The notes beneath the pieces are model-generated. The model ran no database searches. It was not told the DNA's origin and worked only from the letters and a program-made list of their open reading frames with translations. A stretch of DNA of 64,000 bases from Nocardioides jiangsuensis (GTDB lineage: Bacteria > Actinomycetota > Actinomycetes > Propionibacteriales > Nocardioidaceae), in contig NZ_JAIEZQ010000001.1 of the NCBI RefSeq assembly GCF_019679455.1, positions 434,001 through 498,000 on the forward strand. The letters are read 5' to 3'. Positions 17,278 to 25,673 of the stretch are shown here, in pieces; position 1 is the stretch's first letter, and the number at the start of each line of letters is the position of its first letter. A program made the translations under genes and the position numbers.

Positions 17278-18687
17278 GTGCGCGCCGACCCGACGATCCT
17301 CCACGTCGACCTGGACGCGTTCTTCGCCGCCGTCGAGCAGCGCGACAAGCCGTCGCTGCGCGGCAAGCCCGTCGTCGTCGGAGGCGTGGGCGGCCGCGGT
17401 GTCGTCGCCACCGCGTCGTACGAGGCCCGGGCCTTCGGGGTCCGTTCCGCGATGTCGACCGCCGAGGCGCGCTCCCGCTGCCCGCACGCCGCGTTCCTCA
17501 CCGGACGGTTCGACGCCTACCGCGAGGTCAGCGGCACGGTGATGAGGCTGCTGCGCGAGCTCTCACCGCTGGTGGAGCCGCTCTCGCTCGACGAGGCGTT
17601 CGTGGACCTCGCCGCCGCCGGCCTCGACGACGTCTCGGTCGCGGGCGTGACCGAGGTGGCCCGCCGACTCAAGCGGGACCTGCACGAGGCCACCGGCGGC
17701 CTGCACGGCTCGGTCGGCATCGGCACCTCCAAGCTGGTCGCGAAGATCGCCAGCGACCTGGAGAAGCCCGACGGGCTCGTGGTCGTGCCGCCCGGCACGG
17801 AGCGGGACCTGCTGCGGCCGATGCGCGTGACGGTGATCCCCGGCGTCGGCCCGGCGACCGCCGAGCGGCTGCGCCGGGTGGGCGTCCACACCGTCGCCGA
17901 GCTGGAGCGGATCTCCGAGGACGAGCTGGTCCGCGTCGTCGGGCAGGCCCACGGGAAGGGGCTCTACCGGATGGCCCGCGCCGACGACGACCGTCCGGTG
18001 GTCGCCGAGCGGGAGGCGAAGTCGGTGAGCGTCGAGGACACCTACGACACGGACCTGGTCGACCGGCGGCTGCTGGAGGGACTGCTGGACCGGCAGGCGG
18101 CCAAGGTCACCGAGCGGCTGCGCAAGGCACGGCTGTCCGGGCGCACCGTCACCGTGAAGGTGCGGCTGCACGACTTCTCCACGCACACCCGCTCGCTCAC
18201 CCTCGCCGCCCCCACCGACAACACCCGGACGGTGGCGCGGCTGGCCCGCACCCTCATCGCCGAGGTCGACACCTCCGGCGGGGTGCGGCTGCTCGGGGTC
18301 GGTGTCTCCGGCCTCGCGGACTGGATCCAGGAGGACCTCTTCGGGGACACCGAGGAGGCCGCGGACACCGCGGACGAGCCGCTCGCCGAGGAGGCCATCG
18401 CCCGGGTGACCCGGGGCCGCCCGTGGTCGCCGGGGATGGACGTCGAGCACGCCACCCACGGACCGGGCTGGGTCTGGGGCTCCGGACGCGGCCGGGTCAC
18501 CGTGCGCTTCGAGACCGCGGAGACCCGCCCCGGCCCGGTCAAGACGTTCAGCACCGACGACCCCGACCTGGTGCCGCGCCCCCGCGGCCGGTACGACGTC
18601 CCACCGGACACCCCCGAGGCCGGAGTCCCCGAGGCCGGAGTCCCCGAGGCCGGGGTCGCCGCACCGGACGACGCGACACCGCTCTGA
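17278..18687 (+). CDS. dinB: DNA polymerase IV (Y family) with C-terminal extension
   Basis: 469 residues, about 100 more than E. coli DinB. Catalytic acids are Asp11 (HVDLDAFFAAVE) and Asp105-Glu106 (SLDEAF). The thumb has the HhH VIPGVGPATAERLRRVGV; the little-finger domain ends near 350 with RLLGVGVSGL. Near 365 there is a QEDLFGD segment, a possible beta-clamp-binding motif. A small C-terminal domain (GMDVEHATHGPGWVWGSGRG) resembles the tudor-like tail of UvrD/PcrA helicases, then three PEAGV pentapeptides follow. It performs error-prone bypass of damaged DNA. GTG 17278 is 12 bases after the start of CATGAT. I see no LexA box upstream. Confidence 0.92.
   Translation: MRADPTILHVDLDAFFAAVEQRDKPSLRGKPVVVGGVGGRGVVATASYEARAFGVRSAMSTAEARSRCPHAAFLTGRFDAYREVSGTVMRLLRELSPLVEPLSLDEAFVDLAAAGLDDVSVAGVTEVARRLKRDLHEATGGLHGSVGIGTSKLVAKIASDLEKPDGLVVVPPGTERDLLRPMRVTVIPGVGPATAERLRRVGVHTVAELERISEDELVRVVGQAHGKGLYRMARADDDRPVVAEREAKSVSVEDTYDTDLVDRRLLEGLLDRQAAKVTERLRKARLSGRTVTVKVRLHDFSTHTRSLTLAAPTDNTRTVARLARTLIAEVDTSGGVRLLGVGVSGLADWIQEDLFGDTEEAADTADEPLAEEAIARVTRGRPWSPGMDVEHATHGPGWVWGSGRGRVTVRFETAETRPGPVKTFSTDDPDLVPRPRGRYDVPPDTPEAGVPEAGVPEAGVAAPDDATPL
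18612..18656. repeat. 15-bp in-frame tandem repeat, three copies
   Basis: Units ccccgaggccggagt at 18612-18626 and 18627-18641, and a third at 18642-18656 with one base change. Read in frame they encode PEAGV three times near the end of DNA polymerase IV. Confidence 0.9.
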
Positions 18688-18717
18688 ACCCACGCACCCT
18701 CGGGCGGCGGCGCCCGC

Positions 18718-19572
18718 TCAGACCCGGAACCGGACCTCGTCACCGGGCCGCAGCTGCGCGCACAGCGGCAGGTCCTCCGGCGCCACCACGCCCACCACGG
18801 GGTAGCCGCCGGTCGTGGGGTGGTCGTTCAGGAACACCAGCGGCTCCCCCGACGCCGGCACCTGCACCGCGCCCAGGACGATCCCCTCGCTCGGCAGCTC
18901 GTCGCCGCTGCGCCGGGCCAGCCGGGCGCCGTGGAGCCGCAGCCCGATCCGGTTGGAGTCCGCGGAGACGGTGTACGCCGCCCCGCCGAGGGTGGCGAGC
19001 GCGTCGTCGGTGTACCAGTCGTGGCGCGGGCCGGCGGTGAGCCGGAGCAGGACCGCGGGGTCGTGGCGCCGTACGGCGGGCACGTCCACGCCCTGCGGCT
19101 CGCCCGGCCGCGGCCCCACCGGCAGCCGGCTCCCGGCGGCGAGCGGTCGGGGGCCGAGCCCGGAGAGGGTGTCTGTGGACCGCGAGCCGAGCACCGCGGG
19201 CACGTCCACCCCGCCCGCCACGGCGACGTAGGAGCGCAGCCCCGACCGGGCCGGTCCGACCACGACCCGCTGCCCGGCGCGCACGGTCACCGGCTCCCCG
19301 AAGGCGCGTTCGCGGCCGTCGACGCAGACCACCGCGTGGGCCCCGGTCACCGCCAGGCTCATCGCGGCGGTGACCTCGAGGTCCACCCCGCCGAGGGTGG
19401 TCTCGAGGACGGCGGCGTCGTCGGGGTTGCCGACGAGCCGGTTGGCGTACCGGGCAGCGGGGGCGTCGAGCACCCCCGAGCGCGGGACACCGAGGTGCGC
19501 CCAGCCGCGGCGGCCGAGGTCCTGCACCGTGGTGAGCGGGCCGGGGTCGAGGACGACGAGCGCGCGGCTCAT
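18718..19572 (-). CDS. pxpC: 5-oxoprolinase subunit C (biotin-dependent carboxyltransferase-like)
   Basis: 284 residues. DPGPLTTVQDLGRRGWAHLG followed by VPRSG is the family's opening, and EGIVLGAVQVPASGEPLVFL followed by NDHPTTGGYPVVG its C-terminal signature (KipA/AHS2). With PxpA and PxpB it hydrolyses 5-oxoproline (pyroglutamate) to glutamate using ATP, clearing a spontaneous glutamine product. ATG 19572 overlaps the pxpB stop by four bases. It is the last gene of pxpABC; no clear terminator follows. Confidence 0.92.
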   Translation of the reverse strand: MSRALVVLDPGPLTTVQDLGRRGWAHLGVPRSGVLDAPAARYANRLVGNPDDAAVLETTLGGVDLEVTAAMSLAVTGAHAVVCVDGRERAFGEPVTVRAGQRVVVGPARSGLRSYVAVAGGVDVPAVLGSRSTDTLSGLGPRPLAAGSRLPVGPRPGEPQGVDVPAVRRHDPAVLLRLTAGPRHDWYTDDALATLGGAAYTVSADSNRIGLRLHGARLARRSGDELPSEGIVLGAVQVPASGEPLVFLNDHPTTGGYPVVGVVAPEDLPLCAQLRPGDEVRFRV

Positions 19573-20171
19573 CGCGAGACCTCCACGAACCGGACCGGGG
19601 TGCCCGGGGTCAGCGTCGCGGGCTCGTCCCGGGTGTCGTCCCACAGCAGGAGGTCGGTGTGCCCGACGAGCTGCCAGCCGCCGGGCGAGGCGGTCGGGTA
19701 GACGCCGGTGAACGCGCCGGCCAGGCCCACGGAACCGGCCGGGACGCGGGTGCGCGGGCTCTCCAGCCGGGGCGCGGCGCGCTCCTCGGGCAGCCCGGTG
19801 CAGTAGGCGAAGCCGGGCGCGAAGCCGCAGAAGGCGACCACCATCGCGCAGGACGTGTGGGTGTCGACCACCTCGCGCGTGGACATGTCCCACAGCCGCG
19901 CGACCGCCTCGAGGTCCGGGCCGTCGTACACCGTGGGCACCTCGACCGTACGGCGGCCGGCGGCAGGTCGTGGGGTGACCGACCAGCCCGCGACCTCCCG
20001 TTCCAGGGCCGCCACGTCGTGGACGCCGGCGAACAGCACGGTCCGCGCGGCGGGCACCACGTCGACCGCCGCCACGTGACGCCGCAGCGCCTCGTCGTAC
20101 AGCGCCGTCGCCGCCGCGGTGTCGTCCACCTCGACGAGCAGCGCGTCGGCGCCGACGGGCAGGAACCTCAT
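19569..20171 (-). CDS. pxpB: 5-oxoprolinase subunit B
   Basis: 200 residues, usual for KipI/AHS1. FLPVGADALLVEVDD opens the protein; CGFAPGFAYCTGLPEE and RVPAGSVGLAGAFTGVYPTA are the conserved blocks of the family. It forms the 5-oxoprolinase complex with PxpA and PxpC. Start and stop each overlap the neighbouring gene by four bases (ATGA), so the three subunits are translation-coupled. Confidence 0.92.
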   Translation of the reverse strand: MRFLPVGADALLVEVDDTAAATALYDEALRRHVAAVDVVPAARTVLFAGVHDVAALEREVAGWSVTPRPAAGRRTVEVPTVYDGPDLEAVARLWDMSTREVVDTHTSCAMVVAFCGFAPGFAYCTGLPEERAAPRLESPRTRVPAGSVGLAGAFTGVYPTASPGGWQLVGHTDLLLWDDTRDEPATLTPGTPVRFVEVSR

Positions 20172-20866
20172 GCGAAGCTCCGCAGGGTGAGCCCCGCGGC
20201 CTCGAGCGTCCAGCGGACCTCCGTCGCGCTGCGCACCGCCGCCGGGGAGTCGCCGTGCACGCACACCGACGCGACCTGCCCCGACCGGGCCATCTGCAGC
20301 GCCCGCGCGGCGATCACGGACGGCTCGTGGTGCACCGCGCCGGGCCGGTCGCGGGGCACCAGCCGACCCTCCTCGGTGTAGGCACGGTCGGGGAAGCCCT
20401 CGGGGTGGCCGCTGCGGCCCAGCGACTCGGTGATCGCGAGCAGCACCGACCCGGGCAGCCCCAGCACGGGCAGGTCCCCGGAGCCGTCCAGCACCGCCCG
20501 GGCCTGCTCCTCGTCGTGCACGACCCGGTTGTACAGCGCGCCGTGCGGCTTCACGTAGGACACCCGCGTCCCGGCGGCCAGGGCGGCCTCCGCGAGCAGC
20601 GCGACCTGGTGGGCGACCTGCTCGACGAGCAGGTCGTAGGCGACGTCGAGGGTGACCCGGCCGAAGTTCTCCCGGTCGGCGTAGGAGACCTGGGCGCCGA
20701 CCACGACCCCGCGCCGGGCGGCCTCCTCGCACACCGCGCGCATGGTCGCCCGGTCGCCGGCGTGGTAGCCGCAGGCGACGTTGGCGCTGGTCACCACCGC
20801 GAGCAGGCCGTCGTCGTCGGTGACGCCCTCGCCCAGGTCGGCGTTGAGGTCGATGACAGGGGGCAT
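20168..20866 (-). CDS. pxpA: 5-oxoprolinase subunit A (LamB/YcsF family)
   Basis: 232 residues. DLNADLGEG at residue 5, ANVACGYHAGD near 30 and VKPHGALYN near 95 are family signatures. The subunit holds the metal-dependent hydrolase site of the complex. ATG 20866 is chosen over GTG 20872 because TACGTT (20878-20873) begins exactly 12 bases before it, the leaderless pattern found at many genes here. It is the first gene of pxpABC and is divergent from oligopeptidase B, with only 76 bases between the starts. Confidence 0.92.
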   Translation of the reverse strand: MPPVIDLNADLGEGVTDDDGLLAVVTSANVACGYHAGDRATMRAVCEEAARRGVVVGAQVSYADRENFGRVTLDVAYDLLVEQVAHQVALLAEAALAAGTRVSYVKPHGALYNRVVHDEEQARAVLDGSGDLPVLGLPGSVLLAITESLGRSGHPEGFPDRAYTEEGRLVPRDRPGAVHHEPSVIAARALQMARSGQVASVCVHGDSPAAVRSATEVRWTLEAAGLTLRSFA

Positions 20867-20942
20867 CGCCACAACGTACCCAGCCGCGGTCCGACGACTC
20901 CCCTTCCTCCGCCGTACGGCATCGCGGGGCTAGGCTCCGCGC

Positions 20943-23063
20943 ATGCCTGAACCGTCCGCCCTCACGCCCCCCGTCGCCAAGAAGGTCCCCGCCGAGCGCA
21001 CCTTCCACGGGGACACGTTCGTCGACGACTACGAGTGGATGCGCGACAAGGAGTCGCCCGACACGCTCGCCTACCTCGAGGCCGAGAACGCCTACACCGA
21101 GGCGAGGACCGCCCACCTGGCCGGGCTCCGCGACACGATCTTCGAGGAGATCCGGTCGCGGACGAAGGAGACCGACCTGTCGGTGCCCTCGCGGATCGGC
21201 TCCTGGTGGTACTACGGCCGCTCCCTGGAGGGGAAGCAGTACGGCATCAGCTGCCGCTGCCCCGCGGGCTCCCCCGACGACTGGGCCCCGCCGCGGCTCG
21301 ACGCCGACACCGAGATCCCCGGCGAGCAGGTGCTCCTCGACTCCAACGAGCTCGCCGAGGGGCACGACTTCTTCTCGCTCGGCGCCTCCAGCGTCAGCAC
21401 CGACGGCAGCCTGCTCGCGTTCAGCACCGACACCCGTGGCGACGAGCGGTTCCTGATGCGGGTCAAGGACCTGCGCACCGGCGAGCTGCTCCCCGACGAG
21501 ATCCCCGACACGGCGTACGGCGCCACCTGGGACCTCTCGGGCCGCTACCTCTTCTACACGACCGTCGACGAGGCTTGGCGCCCCGACAAGGTGTGGCGCC
21601 ACGAGCTCGGCACCGACCGCAGCGACGACGTCGTGGTCTTCCACGAGGCGGACGAGCGGTTCTGGGCATCGGTGGGCCGCACCCGCAGCGACCGGTACCT
21701 GGTCATCGGCGTGGGGTCCAAGACCACCACGGAGTACCGCGTCCTCGAGGCCGACGACCCGACCGGCGATTTCCGCGTGGTCGCGCCGCGGCGCCAGGGC
21801 GTGGAGTACGGCGTCGAGCACGCCGTGATCGCCGGCGAGGACCGGTTCCTGGTGATGCACAACGACGGCGCCGAGAACTTCATGCTCGCCCAGGCGCCGG
21901 TGGACGCCACCTCGCACGAGCAGTGGACCCCGGTGCTCGAGCACGACCCGGCCGCGCGCCTGGAGGACGTGGAGGCGTTCGCGGGCCACCTCGTGATCAG
22001 CCAGCGCAGCGACGGGCTCACCCAGCTGCGGATCATCACCCTCGACGAGGACGGCCTCGGCGACGACTTCCTGGTCGAGTTCGGCCACGCCGTGTACACC
22101 GTGGGCGCGGGCGGCAACCCGGAGTTCCACCAGCCCACGGTCCGGCTCGGCTACACCACGATGGCCACTCCCCCGGCCGTCTACGACTTCGACGTACGCA
22201 CCCGGGAGCTGACCCTGCTCAAGCAGACCCCGGTCCTCGGCGACTTCGACCCCGACGCCTACGAGCAGCACCGGGAGTGGGCGACCGCGGAGGACGGCAC
22301 CCGCGTACCGATCTCGGTCGTCTGCCCCAAGGGCACGCCGCGTGACGGGTCCACGCCGTTCCTGCTCTACGGCTACGGCTCCTACGAGACCTCGATGGAC
22401 CCGTACTTCACGATCTCCCGGCTCTCCCTGCTCGACCGCGGGGTCGGCTTCGCGATCGCGCACGTGCGCGGCGGCGGCGAGATGGGCCGGCACTGGTACG
22501 ACGACGGCAAGATGCTCGCGAAGAAGAACACCTTCAGCGACTTCGTGGCCTGCGCCCGGCATCTCGCGGACTCGGGGTGGACCGCGGCGGACCGCCTGGT
22601 CGCGGAGGGCGCCAGCGCCGGCGGGCTGCTCATGGGGGCGGTGGCGAACCTCGCGCCCGAGGCGTTCTGCGGGATCGTGGCCAACGTCGCGTTCGTCGAC
22701 GCGCTCACCACGATCCTCGACCCGTCGCTGCCGCTGACCGTCGTGGAGTGGGAGGAGTGGGGCAACCCGGTCGAGGACCCCGAGGTGTACGCGTACATGA
22801 AGTCCTACTCGCCGTACGAGAACGTCACCCCGCAGGCCTATCCGCCGATCCTGGCGGAGACCTCGCTGCACGACACCCGGGTGCTGTACGTGGAGCCGGC
22901 CAAGTGGGTGGCCCGGCTGCGCGCCCTCGGGAACGGCGCCGAGCAGGTGCTGCTGAAGACGGAGATGTCGGCCGGCCACGGCGGCGTCAGCGGGCGCTAC
23001 AACGCCTGGAAGGACCGCGCGTTCAGCTACGCGTGGGTGCTGGACCGGCTCGGCCGGGCCTGA
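20943..23063 (+). CDS. ptrB: oligopeptidase B (prolyl oligopeptidase family S9A)
   Basis: 706 residues. An N-terminal beta-propeller (to about 420) caps an alpha/beta-hydrolase domain. The catalytic triad is Ser558 (EGASAGGLLMG), Asp644 (SLHDTRVLY) and His679 (SAGHGG). VRGGGEMGRHWYDDGK and EWGNPVED are conserved in the oligopeptidase B branch, which cleaves after Lys or Arg in short peptides in the cytoplasm. No signal peptide. TAGGCT begins 12 bases before the ATG, fitting a leaderless mRNA. A strong terminator follows. Confidence 0.93.
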   Translation: MPEPSALTPPVAKKVPAERTFHGDTFVDDYEWMRDKESPDTLAYLEAENAYTEARTAHLAGLRDTIFEEIRSRTKETDLSVPSRIGSWWYYGRSLEGKQYGISCRCPAGSPDDWAPPRLDADTEIPGEQVLLDSNELAEGHDFFSLGASSVSTDGSLLAFSTDTRGDERFLMRVKDLRTGELLPDEIPDTAYGATWDLSGRYLFYTTVDEAWRPDKVWRHELGTDRSDDVVVFHEADERFWASVGRTRSDRYLVIGVGSKTTTEYRVLEADDPTGDFRVVAPRRQGVEYGVEHAVIAGEDRFLVMHNDGAENFMLAQAPVDATSHEQWTPVLEHDPAARLEDVEAFAGHLVISQRSDGLTQLRIITLDEDGLGDDFLVEFGHAVYTVGAGGNPEFHQPTVRLGYTTMATPPAVYDFDVRTRELTLLKQTPVLGDFDPDAYEQHREWATAEDGTRVPISVVCPKGTPRDGSTPFLLYGYGSYETSMDPYFTISRLSLLDRGVGFAIAHVRGGGEMGRHWYDDGKMLAKKNTFSDFVACARHLADSGWTAADRLVAEGASAGGLLMGAVANLAPEAFCGIVANVAFVDALTTILDPSLPLTVVEWEEWGNPVEDPEVYAYMKSYSPYENVTPQAYPPILAETSLHDTRVLYVEPAKWVARLRALGNGAEQVLLKTEMSAGHGGVSGRYNAWKDRAFSYAWVLDRLGRA

Positions 23064-23120
23064 CCGGGGGTCCCGTCCGGGAACTTGTGTCTGAGAACTT
23101 TCTGAGAAGTGGTGTGAAAC

Positions 23121-23166
23121 CGGCCGGGGCGGCAACTTATCGCTCGCCCCGGCCGTCCTTTTCCTT
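23121..23166 (+). terminator. rho-independent terminator after ptrB
   Basis: Stem cggccggggcg (23121-23131) pairs with 23145-23155, 13-base loop, followed by the T-rich tail tccttttcctt. It lies 58 bases after the ptrB stop and upstream of the sigma gene promoter. Confidence 0.85.
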
Positions 23167-23201
23167 GCAGAGAACGAACGCCGGGTAGAAGGCGGAGTTC
23201 G

Positions 23202-23227
23202 GGAATCTCATCGACAGGCTGGTCGTT
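23202..23227 (+). promoter_or_regulatory. SigR/SigH-type promoter of the group 2 sigma gene
   Basis: GGAAT (23202-23206), an 18-base spacer and GTT (23225-23227), inside GGGAAT...GTTGAG. This is the actinobacterial thiol-stress ECF sigma consensus with exact spacing. A start near 23235 gives a leader of about 48 bases ending in the AGGAAGGGAGC ribosome site. Confidence 0.68.
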
Positions 23228-23283
23228 GAGGTGATTACAGCGGCTACCTGTGGGTAGACCTCTGGCTTAGGAAGGGAGCGCAC

Positions 23284-24237
23284 GTGGCAACGAGTCGGAC
23301 GCACGCGCGCGAGTCGATCGAGGGACGCGACAGCGTCGGCCTGTACCTCGACGAGATCGCACGCACTCCATTGCTGGACGCGATCACCGAGGTAGAGCTC
23401 AGCAAGACCATCGAGGCCGGCCTGATGGCCCAGCACCTGCTCGACTCCGGTCGGGTGGGTCGCCGGAAGGGCGGAGCACCGAAGACCGCGACCCAGGAGG
23501 AGCTCGAGTGGCTCGCCTCCGAGGGTGAGCGGGCAATCCAGCAGTTCATCACGGCCAACCTGAGGCTCGTGGTCTCGATCGCACGCAAGTACGGTCGCAG
23601 CCAGATGCCCATGTTGGACCTGGTCCAAGAAGGCAACACCGGCCTGATCCGCGCGGTCGAGAAGTTCGACTACGCGAAGGGCTACAAGTTCTCCACCTAC
23701 GCGACCTGGTGGGTGCGGCAGGCGATCACCCGCGGCATCGCGCAGCAGGCTCGCGTGGTCCGGCTGCCCGTCCACGTCGTGGAGGAGCTGAACCAGGTCG
23801 GGTCGGCCCGGCGCACGCTCGAGCGTCAGCTCGGCCGCGAGCCGGAGCCCGAGGAGATCGCCTCCGAGCTCGGCATGGACGTCGAGCGGGTGATCGACCT
23901 GATCAGCTGGGGCCGGGAGCACGTCAGCCTGGACACCCCGGTCGACGAGGACGGCGACACCTCGCTGGGCGACCTGATCGCGCAGGAGACCTCGCCGGGC
24001 CCGGACGCCACCGTCCTGGACGTGGAGTCCCGGGACCGGCTGTCGCACCTCGTCGAGCTGCTCGACGACCGCGCCGCGGACATCATCCGGTCCCGGTACG
24101 GCCTGGTCGACGGTCGCCAGCACAAGCTGGCCGACATCGGCGCGAAGCACGGCATCTCCGCCGAGCGGGTGCGCCAGCTCGAACGGGAGGCGATCGCCAA
24201 GCTCCGCCAGCTGGCTGATCCGGACCTGGCCGCGTGA
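23284..24237 (+). CDS. sigB: group 2 (SigB/HrdA-type) RNA polymerase sigma factor
   Basis: 317 residues, without the long N-terminal extension of the principal factor. Region 1.2 is DSVGLYLDEIARTPLL; region 2 includes NLRLVVSIARKYGRSQMPML and [17 protein letters not shown]; region 4 ends with ISAERVRQLEREAIAKLRQL. Compared with sigA it has AQQARVVRLPVHVVEELNQV in region 3. Such factors read housekeeping-like promoters during stress or stationary phase. GTG 23284 follows AGGAAGGGAGC. The upstream GGAAT-N18-GTT promoter suggests control by a SigR/SigH-type ECF factor, as is known for mycobacterial sigB. Confidence 0.9.
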   Translation: MATSRTHARESIEGRDSVGLYLDEIARTPLLDAITEVELSKTIEAGLMAQHLLDSGRVGRRKGGAPKTATQEELEWLASEGERAIQQFITANLRLVVSIARKYGRSQMPMLDLVQEGNTGLIRAVEKFDYAKGYKFSTYATWWVRQAITRGIAQQARVVRLPVHVVEELNQVGSARRTLERQLGREPEPEEIASELGMDVERVIDLISWGREHVSLDTPVDEDGDTSLGDLIAQETSPGPDATVLDVESRDRLSHLVELLDDRAADIIRSRYGLVDGRQHKLADIGAKHGISAERVRQLEREAIAKLRQLADPDLAA

Positions 24238-24255
24238 CCAGGATCCACTGAGCCG

Positions 24256-24309
24256 CTCGACAGGCTCCGCCGGCGACCGGTCCTTCAGCCGACGGCCGAG
24301 CCTGTCGAG
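24256..24309. repeat. 12-bp inverted repeat around the coaE 3' end
   Basis: ctcgacaggctc (24256-24267) and gagcctgtcgag (24298-24309), perfect arms 30 bases apart, between the convergent sigma and coaE genes. The right arm is part of the coaE coding sequence. It may act as a two-way terminator; this motif looks like a dispersed element. Confidence 0.6.
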
Positions 24310-24896
24310 ACCAGCTTCTCGAAGACCTCCGTGACCCTGTCGCGGAGGTCTTCGAGCGTCCCGGTGTTGTCGATGACGTACGTCGCCACCGCCCGCCGGT
24401 CCTCCCGCGACGCCTGCGCGGCCACCCGGGCCTCGGCGTCGGCGCGGCTCATCCCCCGCTCCGCCACCATCCGCTCGATCTGGGTCTGCACGGGTACGTC
24501 GACCACCACCACGGCGTCGAACGCGCCGCCCTGCCCGGTCTCGGCCAGCAGCGGGATGTCGTGCACGACGACCGCGTCCGGCCCGGCGGCGGCCTCGAGC
24601 TCGGCGCCCCGGCGCCGTACCCGCGGATGGATGATCGCCTCCAGCCGCCGGCGGGCCGTCTCGTCGGCGAACACCACGGCCCCCATCGCCGGCCGGTCGA
24701 GCTCACCGGAGGCGGTGAGCACGCCCGGCCCGAAGGCCTCCACGATCTCCGCGAGCCCCTCGGTGCCCGGCGCGACCACCTCGCGGGCGAGCCGGTCGGC
24801 GTCGACCACCACCGCCCCGAGGTCACGCAGGATCGCCGAGACCGTGCTCTTGCCCGACGCCACACCGCCGGTGAGTCCCACTCGTACCCGTGTCAC
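24285..24896 (-). CDS. coaE: dephospho-CoA kinase
   Basis: 203 residues. The P-loop GLTGGVASGKST starts at residue 7, followed by DADRLAREVV (the Asp of the active site) and HDIPLLAETG, all typical of CoaE, which phosphorylates dephospho-CoA in the last step of coenzyme A synthesis. GTG 24896 is chosen because TACGGT begins 13 bases before it and the P-loop is at the usual distance. The last residues (EKLVSTGSAVG) are encoded within an inverted repeat and so are not conserved sequence. Confidence 0.92.
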   Translation of the reverse strand: MTRVRVGLTGGVASGKSTVSAILRDLGAVVVDADRLAREVVAPGTEGLAEIVEAFGPGVLTASGELDRPAMGAVVFADETARRRLEAIIHPRVRRRGAELEAAAGPDAVVVHDIPLLAETGQGGAFDAVVVVDVPVQTQIERMVAERGMSRADAEARVAAQASREDRRAVATYVIDNTGTLEDLRDRVTEVFEKLVSTGSAVG

Positions 24897-25133
24897 GGGC
24901 GTCACCGTACCGCAGCGGGTCAGGGCGTCCCGGCGAGCTGGGACCGGGTAACGACGATCCCCTCCGCCGCCCGGGTGCCGATGACCCTGCTCGCCCTCGC
25001 ACACGAGGCGCAGGAGGGCGGACGGCAGCTCGGCTCCCCCGCCGTACCCGTGGCCGACGCCGAGCAGCTCGCGGTCGACCTCGGGCTCGCCTGACCCCCT
25101 GCGCATGTCGCCGGTCCTTGCCATGATCGACCC

Positions 25134-25673
25134 ATGACCTCGACCGTGTACCTCACCGCCTCCAGCCTCGACGGCTACATCGCCACCGAGGACAACGACC
25201 TGAGCTGGCTGTTCCAGTTCGAGGGGGAGGACCCGACCAACCCCTACGTCGACTTCATCGACAACGTGGGCGCGCTGGCGATGGGGGCGACGACCTACGC
25301 GTGGATCCTCGAGCACGAGACCGGCGCCTGGGCGTACGGCGACCGGCCGACCTGGGTGTTCACCCACCACGACGACCTGCCCCCGAAGCAGGGCGCCGAC
25401 ATCACCTTCACCGACAGCGACGTCGCCCGGGTGCACGCGGAGATGGTCGAGGCGGCCGCCGGCCGCGACGTGTGGCTGGTCGGCGGTGGCGACCTGGTCG
25501 GCCAGTTCCTCGACCGCGACCTCCTCGACGAGATCTGGGTCAGCTTCACCCCGGTGCTGCTCGGTGGCGGGGCGCCCCTGCTCCCCCGCCGGCACACCGA
25601 GCCGATGCGGGTGGTCGACGTCCGGCACACCCCGGGCGGGCCGTTCGTGCACCTGCACTACTCGCTGCGCTGA
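25134..25673 (+). CDS. dihydrofolate reductase family protein (RibD C-terminal-like)
   Basis: 179 residues. VYLTASSLDGYIA at the N-terminus, ALAMGATTYAWIL near 48, VWLVGGGDLVGQFLDRDLLD near 115 and FTPVLLGGGAPLL near 140 match the RibD-C/DHFR-like fold, which binds NADPH. The substrate is unknown; true folate reduction is unlikely because the family is broad. CATGAT begins 12 bases before the ATG. It ends tail-to-tail with the lipoprotein gene, overlapping by 16 bases. Confidence 0.85.
   Translation: MTSTVYLTASSLDGYIATEDNDLSWLFQFEGEDPTNPYVDFIDNVGALAMGATTYAWILEHETGAWAYGDRPTWVFTHHDDLPPKQGADITFTDSDVARVHAEMVEAAAGRDVWLVGGGDLVGQFLDRDLLDEIWVSFTPVLLGGGAPLLPRRHTEPMRVVDVRHTPGGPFVHLHYSLR

Noticed and set aside
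24947-25094. Plus-strand fragment resembling the C-terminus of a helical protein, before the DHFR-like gene
   Set aside because: Too short, no start signal and no recognisable relatives; could be a gene remnant but cannot be supported by reading alone.
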